Below, one piece after another: positions 1 to 7,025 of a stretch of 64,000 nt of DNA (position 1 is the stretch's first letter; the number at the start of each line of letters is the position of its first letter). The position numbers and the translations under genes are program-made. The stretch lies in assembly GCF_006547145.1 (NCBI RefSeq), contig NZ_CP041244.1:4836001-4900000 (forward strand). Direction: 5' to 3'. The notes beneath the pieces are model-generated. The model was given only the letters and a program-made list of their open reading frames with translations. It had not been told where the DNA came from and searched no databases. The stretch comes from Actinomadura sp. WMMA1423 (lineage in GTDB: Bacteria > Actinomycetota > Actinomycetes > Streptosporangiales > Streptosporangiaceae).

Positions 1-1
1 C

Positions 2-232
2 CGGCCGGTCGCTTCCGAACTCGCGGCCGTGGTCCATCTCTCCGGCTCCAAGGAGACCGCGCTGGAGAGTTTCCAGCGGCTGATGGAAACGGTCGACGGG
101 GATCTGACCAAGACCGGCGACAGCGGCAGGGGTCTGCTGGACGACACCTCGGTATCCGGCTACCTGTTCGTCGGAGCCGAGGGGAACGGTCACTGGCCCG
201 ACCGCGAGTCGCGGCTCGGTCCTGGCCGATGA
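2..232 (+). CDS. C-terminal part of an unknown protein, cut by the window edge
   Basis: The frame is open from base 2 to a TGA at 230-232. The visible 76 residues are hydrophilic and acidic, with no motif I recognise. A GTG at 29 could start a 67-residue product, but no convincing ribosome site precedes it, so I read this as the tail of a longer gene that begins outside the window. Function unknown. Confidence 0.4.
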   Translation, partial: RPVASELAAVVHLSGSKETALESFQRLMETVDGDLTKTGDSGRGLLDDTSVSGYLFVGAEGNGHWPDRESRLGPGR

Positions 233-496
233 ACTCCTCCCGGCGTCACTGACGGCACCGGGACGCCAGTCGAGGGCGGGGTGGATCACAACGATCCGCC
301 CCGCCCTTCCGTGTCGTGCGAGCCCCTCCTCATCCGCGACGGGCTTGGGAGACGACGTTCTCCGGGTCGTCTCACGGGCCCGCAGGTTTGTGCAGGACGG
401 CGGCACCGAGGGCTGGCGACGGCCTCAACCGGTCGGGGCCACGGGTACCAAGCAGCGCGGGTGATCGGGCGAGGGGCGGAGGGCACAGCCTGCCCC

Positions 497-528
497 AGAG
501 CGCAGGGCCTCCTACGGCCCTGCGCTCT
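497..528 (-). terminator. Strong hairpin, likely terminator of the Ig-like protein gene
   Basis: A perfect 13-bp stem (497-509 with 516-528) closes a 6-nt loop. It lies 33 nt beyond the stop codon of the minus-strand gene ending at 561. There is no long T tract, which is usual in high-GC actinobacteria. The rest of 233-560 shows no gene or other signal I can support. Confidence 0.6.
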
Positions 529-560
529 CAAGCGGCGCGGTTGCCCTTTCCGGCGGCGGG

Positions 561-1643
561 TTACCGTGCGCGCACCACCGGGCTGGTGGTCGGGTAGAGG
601 AAGTCGTTTCCGTCAAAGCGTGCCCGGAAGTACCCTCCGCGCGCGGGGAACGGGTCGCTCTCCGATTCCGGGAGACCCCGGTCACGGGTGCCGAAGAGCC
701 CGTTGTTCATGGTGACCAGTTGCCCGAGTCGCTGCCAGTGGGTTCTGCCGCTGCGCGACCACTCGATGGTGATGGGCAGATTCTCCATGTGGTAGAAGAG
801 CACTTCACCGTTGGGGCCCAACGGGCTCTCGATGGACCCGATGACGCCCGCTCGGTGGGGTTCGTTGAACGCGACATTGAAGTTCGCGAACTGCGGCGTC
901 CCCGGCGCGACGACCACCGGCACGTTGCCCTCCGCGTTTCCGCAGTTGACCGGGGAGAAGTAGAGGTCGTCCGACGGGATATCGGGTGCCACATAGAGGG
1001 GGTGGTAGCCCGGTTCCGCAGTGATCGGGACCGTGGCGCTGAATGCTCCGGCGGCGTTCAGCGGTGCGGTTCCCAGAACCTGGAAGTTCTTGTCATCCCG
1101 GACCACGATGTTCCGCCCGGTCAGGGGGACGGGACCCGCGCCGGTGTCGTAGGTGACTCTGCCGGTGACTGTGATGGGCGTCGTCTTGGTGACCCGCGTG
1201 GGGGTGACCTCGCAGGACAGGGCCCGGGCCGCGGTCTGCCGGACTTCGAGCCACAGTTGCGGCGCTCTCGCCGAGGCCACCTGATCGGTCTCCTTGATCA
1301 CCGCCTCCACGATCGTGTACCGGTCGTCCGGAGTGATGGCCAGGCTGAAATGTCCGTCGCCGTCCGTGGTCAGCGTCCGCGACTGGCCGGCTCCGACATC
1401 GGGGGTGACCTCGACCTGCTGTCCGGTGAGCGGCCCGGTACTCCCGTCGGGCATGGTCGCGGTCACCGTGCCGGTCACGACGGCCGTCCGATGGTCGACG
1501 TCGAGTGGGTTCCTGTCTGCCGAGAGCGTGATGGTCGGCTGGATCTTGTCAGTGGCGTCGGCGGCGCGGACCGTGGCGAGGTTCACGATCAATGCGATCG
1601 CGAGGACGAGCACGCCAGGGCCGAGCACAGAGGTTCGTCGCAA
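561..1643 (-). CDS. Secreted or surface-anchored protein with Ig-like/carboxypeptidase-regulatory-like domains
   Basis: The start is taken as the TTG at 1643, which has an AGGTG ribosome site just upstream and gives an N-terminus RRTSVLGPGVLVLAIALIVN, a signal peptide or uncleaved anchor; an in-frame start at 1715 is possible but adds an unlikely leader. About 330 residues of beta-rich sequence follow, with two repeats of the type VVTGTVTATMPDGSTGPLTG and ITVTGRVTYDTGAGPVPLTG, typical of bacterial Ig-like or Big/CarboxypepD_reg-like modules that carry 'sheath and default value' sequences. The C-terminal third (LPITIEWSRSGRTHWQRLGQ) resembles repeats seen in secreted actinobacterial proteins of unknown role. 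It probably acts outside the cytoplasm; ligand unknown. The gene stands alone and is followed by a strong hairpin at 497-528. Confidence 0.65.
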   Translation of the reverse strand: MRRTSVLGPGVLVLAIALIVNLATVRAADATDKIQPTITLSADRNPLDVDHRTAVVTGTVTATMPDGSTGPLTGQQVEVTPDVGAGQSRTLTTDGDGHFSLAITPDDRYTIVEAVIKETDQVASARAPQLWLEVRQTAARALSCEVTPTRVTKTTPITVTGRVTYDTGAGPVPLTGRNIVVRDDKNFQVLGTAPLNAAGAFSATVPITAEPGYHPLYVAPDIPSDDLYFSPVNCGNAEGNVPVVVAPGTPQFANFNVAFNEPHRAGVIGSIESPLGPNGEVLFYHMENLPITIEWSRSGRTHWQRLGQLVTMNNGLFGTRDRGLPESESDPFPARGGYFRARFDGNDFLYPTTSPVVRAR

Positions 1644-1889
1644 ATCAGCACCTGCCCAGAGTCGATGAGGAACCGTCGCGTGTTCGATCACGCAGAGGTA
1701 AGACGCCCCAAGCAACGCCCGATTTGTCTGAATGGCCGGATGCGGACCGCTTCAAGGAACGCGCCGCGCTACTCCGTCCCAGGCATCAAGTTCGGCGTGC
1801 TCACCGGTTGGGCCGCGATGTCCTCCGAGCTCCGGGGACGAGGAACGCTGCTCAATGCGCCGCTCCGATTTCCACCTCGGATGCTCGGA

Positions 1890-2247
1890 TCAGGAGTGCT
1901 CTGCCCTTGGTATCCCACAGCTGCACAATGTCGTCGACGTGAACACCGGTCTCCCACCGTGGCCCATTCCGCGCGACCACCTCCCGCCCCGGTCGGCTGT
2001 GGACATGAAGTTGCGCCACAGGTCGGCCGAGAACCGCACGGGCGTGCCCGAGATGGACACGCTTTCGGGGACGGCCCGCAGTGCGGCCGGCGTCGAGTCG
2101 TCCACCAGCTGGATGGTTGGCGCCTCATGCACGCGAAGCCACTGCGCCAACTCGTCCTGGACTCCGTCCGGCGCGGCATCATCGGTCGCCACTCCGGGAT
2201 CGTAACCATCGGCGAGCAGCCACCGATAAGGCTTTCCAGTCGAGTCA
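1890..2247 (-). pseudogene. Gene fragment truncated at the left end of element C
   Basis: The minus strand is open from about 2265 to 1890. It encodes protein-like sequence (GYFQVDSTGKPYRWLLADGY, then DELAQWLRVHEAPTIQLVDD), but no start codon with a ribosome site is visible. The upstream side runs at about 2248 into DNA homologous to the left end of element A (28920-29040). The simplest reading is a chromosomal gene whose 5' part was lost when an integrative element inserted or was later deleted. Protein family not recognised. Confidence 0.4.
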
Positions 2248-2345
2248 ACTTGGAAATAGCCCCGACCCTGCGGGGACCGCTGACCTGGCGTAGTGCCGTA
2301 CCGCGAGTAACCGTGAATGCCTCTGGATCACCTCGCCCATTAGCC
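2248..2345. other. Degenerate end of a pSAM2-like element (element C, left end)
   Basis: This stretch aligns with 28926-29040, the sequence just inside the left attachment site of element A. Shared blocks include CTGACCTGGCG, GCCGTACCGC, ACCGTGA and GATCACC in the same order and spacing. The arm-type motif TAATGGCCCG of element A appears here in decayed form (CATTAGCCCGCTGACGGCCC). Only a trace of the tRNA core remains (around AGTCAACTTGG). Together with the A-like terminator and core at 5214-5301, it marks a remnant of about 3 kb. Confidence 0.5.
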
Positions 2346-2401
2346 CGCTGACGGCCCAGGGCAACGAGCACGGCGATCGGGACGGCGGTCGGCCTGGCCT
2401 C

Positions 2402-3241
2402 CTAGGCCGGTTGGCCGCTCCCGGAGAGCATGGTCGGGGTGATGTCCGCCAACCGTCGCGCGGCGGCGGGGTCGAAGGGCGCGCCGCCAACGTCGATCTT
2501 GGTGTGCTGCATGTAGGCGCTCAACGGTTCTGGGTCGGGGTTGTCGAGATGGCGTCGCAGCATGGCCACGGCCGCGTCGACCGGCTGGCCGCGGTCGTGC
2601 ATTCCGGCGACCAATGCGGCGTCGGCCTCGTCGTAGTCACCGGTGAATCCGGTCGCGGTCAGGCCGGGATGCGCCAGGACGTAACGGATCTGGGTACCGG
2701 GACGTGCAGCGATGAAACCGACGCCGGCGAGGTCGCTGAGTTTGCCGCATTGCGCCATGACCCGGTCCGGCCGGTAGTCGCGGGTGAACTGGAGGTCGTC
2801 CCAGTTCATCGCCGACAGGTCACCGCCCGGTCCGGCCAGGTTGAGGATCACCGGCTGCTCCCCCGCCTCCAGCCGGTCGGCCAGGCCGTGGCTGAACAGA
2901 TACCGGCTGAGGTAGAAGAGCGCGAAGTTGTGCTCGATGCCCTCGGCGGTCTCGTGGCGGGCCGAGCGGTAGTAGCGCGCGGCCAGCACCAGGGCGTCCA
3001 CGACCGGATGCCGCCGCGCGATCTCCGCGACGACGCGCCGGTTCTCGGCCACCAGGCTCAGATCGGCCTGAATGTACGCGACGCGCTCGCCCGAGCCGAT
3101 GGTCTGGGCCTCCTCAAGGAACCGGCGGCCCTTCTCCGGGTTTCTGCCGACGACGATCACCCGCTCGCCGCGGTCCAGGTAGTGGAGGCCCAGTCCCCTG
3201 CCGATGCCGTCAGTGCCCCCCGTGATCACGATGGTCTTCAA
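2402..3241 (-). CDS. Atypical short-chain dehydrogenase/reductase
   Basis: Rossmann-fold SDR of 279 residues. The cofactor motif TGGTDGIG sits near the N-terminus and RNPEKG follows strand 2, suggesting NADP(H). The start is the TTG at 3241 because GAGGAG lies 6 nt upstream; the ATG at 3265 would add eight residues but falls inside a palindromic operator. The catalytic region is unusual: the expected Tyr-x-x-x-Lys is replaced by AQCGK, so Lys is kept but Tyr is missing, and the expected Ser region reads NLAGPGG. The protein may bind nucleotide without normal reductase chemistry, or use another residue. Divergently transcribed from the TetR gene at 3361, which probably represses it. Substrate unknown. 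Confidence 0.8.
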   Translation of the reverse strand: MKTIVITGGTDGIGRGLGLHYLDRGERVIVVGRNPEKGRRFLEEAQTIGSGERVAYIQADLSLVAENRRVVAEIARRHPVVDALVLAARYYRSARHETAEGIEHNFALFYLSRYLFSHGLADRLEAGEQPVILNLAGPGGDLSAMNWDDLQFTRDYRPDRVMAQCGKLSDLAGVGFIAARPGTQIRYVLAHPGLTATGFTGDYDEADAALVAGMHDRGQPVDAAVAMLRRHLDNPDPEPLSAYMQHTKIDVGGAPFDPAAARRLADITPTMLSGSGQPA

Positions 3242-3256
3242 TGACGTCTCCTCAAG

Positions 3257-3272
3257 TAGACTCATGAGTCTA
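3257..3272. promoter_or_regulatory. 16-bp perfect palindrome, likely TetR operator
   Basis: TAGACTCATGAGTCTA lies in the divergent SDR/TetR intergenic region, directly upstream of the SDR ribosome site. A related half-site (TAGAGTCTGG) occurs near 3324, closer to the TetR start. Size and place fit an operator for the adjacent regulator. No binding evidence is available from sequence alone. Confidence 0.55.
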
Positions 3273-3360
3273 ATTCAATAGCCTTTGAAGTATAGCCTTG
3301 TCCATGGGGCTCACTAGTCCATAGAGTCTGGTTCAGTGAACGGCCCGGTATGCTGAGAAC

Positions 3361-3990
3361 ATGAGCCCACAGCTGGACAGGGGCCGCATCGACAAGCGGA
3401 AGGACATCCTGGACGCCGCGTTCAGCGTGTTCGCGCGCGAGGGCTACTCGCTGGCCCGTGTCGACCAGATCGCCGCGGAGGCGGGCGTCGCCAAGGCCAC
3501 CGTCTACAACCACTTCGGCGACAAGGAGACCTTGTTCCGCGAGACCATCGCCGCGCTGTCCGAGCGGGCGCTGGCCCGCAACCTGGCCGCGGTGGCGCTG
3601 CTGGCCAAGGCGGGTGACGACCTGCCGGCCGCGCTGACCAAAGTCGGGATCCATCTCGTCGACTGCTACTGCGACCCGCAGTCCTGGGCGCTAAGGCGCC
3701 TGCTCTACGCCGAGACTCCGCAGTTTCCCGATCTGCTGGAACTGACGCAGGTCGGCGTCGCCGAGCCGGTCGCCCAAGCGCTCGCCGACCGGCTCGCCCG
3801 CCCGGCCCTGGAAGGCCACATCACCATCTCCGACCCGGCGTTGGCCGCCGAACACCTCACGGCGCTGCTGACCGGGCCGCTGGAGGCCCGGTCGCGCTTC
3901 GGCACCCGCCGCATCCCCCGCCCCGAACGCAAGGCCATCGCCGAATCCGCGGTGGCCACATTCCTCAGCGCCTTCACACCCCGGCCTTGA
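3361..3990 (+). CDS. TetR/AcrR-family transcriptional regulator
   Basis: A 209-residue TetR protein. The N-terminal helix-turn-helix is clear: ILDAAFSVFAREGYSLARVD, then AGVAKATVYNHFGDKETLF at about residues 45-63. The ligand-binding domain has the DPQSWALRRLLYAETPQFPD pattern of the AefR-like C-terminal class. It probably represses the divergent SDR gene and itself through the palindrome at 3257-3272. The ligand cannot be inferred. The region 3991-4167 downstream holds nothing I can support. Confidence 0.9.
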   Translation: MSPQLDRGRIDKRKDILDAAFSVFAREGYSLARVDQIAAEAGVAKATVYNHFGDKETLFRETIAALSERALARNLAAVALLAKAGDDLPAALTKVGIHLVDCYCDPQSWALRRLLYAETPQFPDLLELTQVGVAEPVAQALADRLARPALEGHITISDPALAAEHLTALLTGPLEARSRFGTRRIPRPERKAIAESAVATFLSAFTPRP

Positions 3991-4167
3991 TCCGCAATAC
4001 GACAGCTCACCGGGCCCGTTGCGCCCGCCCTAAAGTCTGCTGCTTCGCACGACAGCGTCTTTGACGATGCGGCGAGAGACAAAGGGACAGCCGGGTCGCC
4101 CATGCCAGCAGGTTTGCTTCTTGCCTGCCCGTGGGGGCGCGTGGACCTCTCCGTAGAGAGATGGGTC

Positions 4168-4947
4168 TCAGACTGTTTCGGCAGGGATCTCTTCGTACTC
4201 CTTGCGAAGGGTGTCCAGAATCGGATGTGCGTCGGGAAACTCCACGTCATCAATAGACGTGATCGCGCGTACGCCGATGGCCGTGTTGGTGGCGAACGCT
4301 GCTTCCATTCGGGGCAGGTCCGAGAGGTTGACGGGGCCCAGGGACGTCGCGTCGTGGACCTGGTGCAGTAGGCGCATGGTCACGCCTCTCAGCACTTCGG
4401 CGTCAGGCCAGATGACCTGCTCTCCGTCGAAGAACCCGATGTTCCATGTGGCTCCTTCGGAGACGTACCGGTTCAGATCGGTGAAGACGCAGTCGTCGAA
4501 TCCGTCGAGTTGGGCATTGCGGCGATGCCACAGGGTCCCGAACAGACCGAGGTGCTTCTGCTCAGGCTGCTCACGCACGTAGGGGACGGACCGGACCCGG
4601 ATCGGCGCCATCGGCCACGCTCCGGACGGCCGGGTCGCGACGAGGACCTTTGGCTTGGCTCGGGCGCCGGGGTGGCCGAGTTCGAGGTCGGGATCATAGA
4701 TCGTCACGCGGACGACGAACGCGCCGTCCCGTCCGGCGGTGGCCTTTCTGACGTACTCCCGGACCAGCCGACGGTCCAGCTCATGACCGAAGAGAACACG
4801 GCAGTCTCGGACAAGTCGCTCTAGGTGATGCGAGAAGCCCCTGATGCGCCGGCCTTCCATGCGCATCGAGGTGAAGTGCCCGTAGTTCACCAGAGCCAGC
4901 GCCTGGAGCTCATTCGGAGCGACAGGTACGCCGTTGAGTTCAGCCAC
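4168..4947 (-). CDS. PLP-dependent aminotransferase, class IV
   Basis: A 259-residue fold-type IV aminotransferase, related to branched-chain aminotransferases and aminodeoxychorismate lyases. It starts at the GTG at 4947. Visible family features are the early MRMEGRRIRGFSHHLERL segment, the likely Schiff-base lysine K131 in REQPEQKHLG, and the phosphate-binding region SEGATWNIGFFDG. The product cannot be fixed from sequence; an amino-acid transaminase or ADC-lyase-like role is possible. The gene has no operon partner and lies inside element C, so it may be cargo or chromosomal sequence enclosed by the element ends. Confidence 0.85.
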   Translation of the reverse strand: MAELNGVPVAPNELQALALVNYGHFTSMRMEGRRIRGFSHHLERLVRDCRVLFGHELDRRLVREYVRKATAGRDGAFVVRVTIYDPDLELGHPGARAKPKVLVATRPSGAWPMAPIRVRSVPYVREQPEQKHLGLFGTLWHRRNAQLDGFDDCVFTDLNRYVSEGATWNIGFFDGEQVIWPDAEVLRGVTMRLLHQVHDATSLGPVNLSDLPRMEAAFATNTAIGVRAITSIDDVEFPDAHPILDTLRKEYEEIPAETV

Positions 4948-5213
4948 AGTGCCCAGTGTGTCAGCAGCCCTGGACTACGCTCGGCCACTCTTGTCCCTCA
5001 CGTCGTCACCGCCCCCTACCCGGCCGGTGGGGGCCTCGCCAGCAGAACTCGATGGACGGATGGGCGCTCCTCCACGCAGATCACCAGGTCCACGTGACGC
5101 GAGCGGGAGATCGCTTCCTCGTTCGCCGATCACCCGAGCGGCAACTCACGGGTGGACAGAAGCGGAGCACACACAAACAGGCACGCAACGGGCACGGTGC
5201 CGGGAAACGAAAG

Positions 5214-5250
5214 AGGCCCAGCGTCAGCGAAAAGGCACTGGCCTGGGCCT
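5214..5250. terminator. Hairpin matching the int-side terminator of element A
   Basis: AGGCCCAG (5214-5221) pairs with CTGGGCCT (5243-5250), followed by TTCG and then the att core. The same layout (a GGCCTGGGCCTTC hairpin arm, then GAGCGGGTGACGGG) occurs at 46813-46870 between the element A integrase and the tRNA. This implies that the DNA left of 5260 was once the integrase-side end of a related element. Confidence 0.5.
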
Positions 5251-5259
5251 TCGGTGTGA

Positions 5260-5301
5260 GAGCGGGTGACGGGAATCGAACCCGCGCTGTCAGCTTGGGA
5301 A
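5260..5301 (-). repeat. tRNA-Gly 3'-end copy: attachment site between elements C and B
   Basis: These 42 nt are identical to the 3' part of tRNA-Gly(CCC) at 46858-46899 or so and to 28893-28934. The sequence then diverges from the tRNA (ACGTTAAACC), so no functional tRNA is made here. It is the direct repeat expected from tyrosine-recombinase integration into a tRNA 3' end and forms the left boundary of element B. Confidence 0.8.
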
Positions 5302-5470
5302 CGTTAAACCACGCCCGAATTGTCCATTAGGAAAATCGGCCATCTCTCGTTAAAGTGCAGGTCAGCAGCCCGATCGGACTGCCATACAGTCCGTCCAATT
5401 ATCACCCGATCATCTGTGATCCAGTGATGGAAAAATGATAGATGATCAAGGTGGCGAGAGGTGGCCAGGC

Positions 5471-6928
5471 ATGGGGTTCGTCCGCACCTACAACAACAAG
5501 AAGTCGACCCGCTACCAGGCCCTATACATGGACCACAGGGGCAAACAGCGCTCAGCCGGGACGTTCTCCACATATAAGGAGGCCGAACGAGCCTGGCAGG
5601 CCGCAGAAGTCAAGGTCAGGGAAGGCATCCCATGGGACCACGCTCGTAGAAGACAAAGGTTCCGGAACTACGTCGAAGATACCTGGCTCCCCAATCACCG
5701 CATGGAACCGAGCACGAGACAGGATTACATATCGGCCATCTACAAACACATCATGCCCTACTTCGGCGATATGCGGATGAACGAGATCTTCCCTGAGCAC
5801 ATCCAACAGTGGATCACCCATCTCAAAGCAAAGGGCGTTACACCACGCAGGATCCAGTACTGCAAAGTGTCAGTCCTCAATGCGATATTCACCACCGCAC
5901 TGCGCGACCACGTGGTCGTCATTCACCCGAGCCGCGGGATCGAAACGGACCCGGTACCGGAGAAGATACGGAAGATCATTACCGTCGAGCAGTTCGACGC
6001 GATCTACCAACGCCTGCCCGACTCCGACGCGCAACTCCTCATCGAAACGGACATCGAAAGCGGGCTTCGCTGGGGAGAACTCACCGAACTGCGCGTCAAG
6101 GACCTCGACTTCACCACCGGCATCCTCACCATCAGCCGCGCAGTCATCGAACTCACCCGTAAGAACCATCCAGAGGGCAAGCGCTTCCTGGTCAAGGAGT
6201 ACCCCAAGAACCGAAAGCACCGACGCTTCAAGCTCAGCGCCCAGATCGTCGCCAAGCTCAAGGCCCACGTAGAAGCACACGGCCTGAAGCTCGACGACCT
6301 CTTCTTCTCGCGCCGCGACGTACCAGCGAAACCGCATCTCGAAGCCGCCGCCCCCGGGAGCTTGGAGTTCGAGGCTCCGAACGGACGTACCTACACGCAC
6401 GGCACGATCACCGCCTACAGCCTGGGCAAGTGCAAGTGCGATCACTGCCGGGCCGCCTACGCCACCTACCGAGCCAAGCGTCGCGCCGGAGGCAAGGACG
6501 GCCCGCGTCGCCCGCGTGCCGTCGACACCGACCCTCACATCCCGGCCAACTGGTTCCGCAAGTACTGCTGGTATCCAGCTCGAGACGCAGCCGGACTCGA
6601 CTGGTCGCCCCGCATCCATGACCTACGCCACGCTCATGCCTCATGGCTCCTCGCCGGCGGCGCCGACCTCCAGGTCGTCAAGGAACGCCTGGGTCACCTC
6701 AAGCTCGCGACAACAGAGAAGTACCTCCACAGCCTGCCCAACGCCGACGAAACCGCTCTGACAGCGCTGAACAAGATACGGAGCACCGCCCGCTCTCAGG
6801 CTGAGCCACCCGCCACGGACGCTCAGTTGGATACCGCCAACCAGGAGATCGCTCGCCTCCGAGCCGTGATCGCCGACCTAACCATCGCCCAACACAGCGG
6901 CAACAAGAACCATCTACGCCCGGCCTAA
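5471..6928 (+). CDS. int: Tyrosine-recombinase integrase of element B
   Basis: A 485-residue site-specific recombinase. The start is the ATG at 5471, preceded by GAGAGG; an ATG at 5435 has a weaker site. It has an N-terminal arm-binding domain (about residues 1-50), a core-binding SAM-like domain (62-150), and a catalytic domain with R200 (SGLRWGEL), H383-x-x-R386 (HDLRHAH), H409 (LGH) and Tyr418 (EKYLHS). The catalytic domain carries an insert at about 305-345 containing HGTITAYSLGKCKCDHCR, a small Cys-rich motif. The gene begins 170 bp from the att core at 5260-5301, so it most likely inserted element B into tRNA-Gly. The C-terminal tail (445-475) is coiled-coil-like. Confidence 0.93.
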   Translation: MGFVRTYNNKKSTRYQALYMDHRGKQRSAGTFSTYKEAERAWQAAEVKVREGIPWDHARRRQRFRNYVEDTWLPNHRMEPSTRQDYISAIYKHIMPYFGDMRMNEIFPEHIQQWITHLKAKGVTPRRIQYCKVSVLNAIFTTALRDHVVVIHPSRGIETDPVPEKIRKIITVEQFDAIYQRLPDSDAQLLIETDIESGLRWGELTELRVKDLDFTTGILTISRAVIELTRKNHPEGKRFLVKEYPKNRKHRRFKLSAQIVAKLKAHVEAHGLKLDDLFFSRRDVPAKPHLEAAAPGSLEFEAPNGRTYTHGTITAYSLGKCKCDHCRAAYATYRAKRRAGGKDGPRRPRAVDTDPHIPANWFRKYCWYPARDAAGLDWSPRIHDLRHAHASWLLAGGADLQVVKERLGHLKLATTEKYLHSLPNADETALTALNKIRSTARSQAEPPATDAQLDTANQEIARLRAVIADLTIAQHSGNKNHLRPA

Positions 6929-7025
6929 CCGGACACTTGAACGTCTCGTCCGTCCGGGGCGCCCAATCCAGGGCCCACAATCAGGGGCCACGACGACCGA
7001 TAACGCTGGGTGTCCCGACTCTCCT

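Larger units (their letters stand above)
4948..5470. other. Intergenic: terminator, att core and candidate integrase arm site
   Basis: No gene is supported here. The stretch holds the element C terminator (5214-5250), the tRNA-Gly 3'-end copy (5260-5301), and TGATAGATGA at 5436-5445. The last motif recurs at 28817-28826 near the other end of element B and is a weak candidate arm-type site for the element B integrase. Confidence 0.5.

Noticed and set aside
720..2351. A 543-codon plus-strand frame opposite the Ig-like protein
   Set aside because: It is the antisense shadow of a gene with a clear signal peptide and domain repeats. Its composition is Arg/Gly-rich, as expected of a shadow frame.
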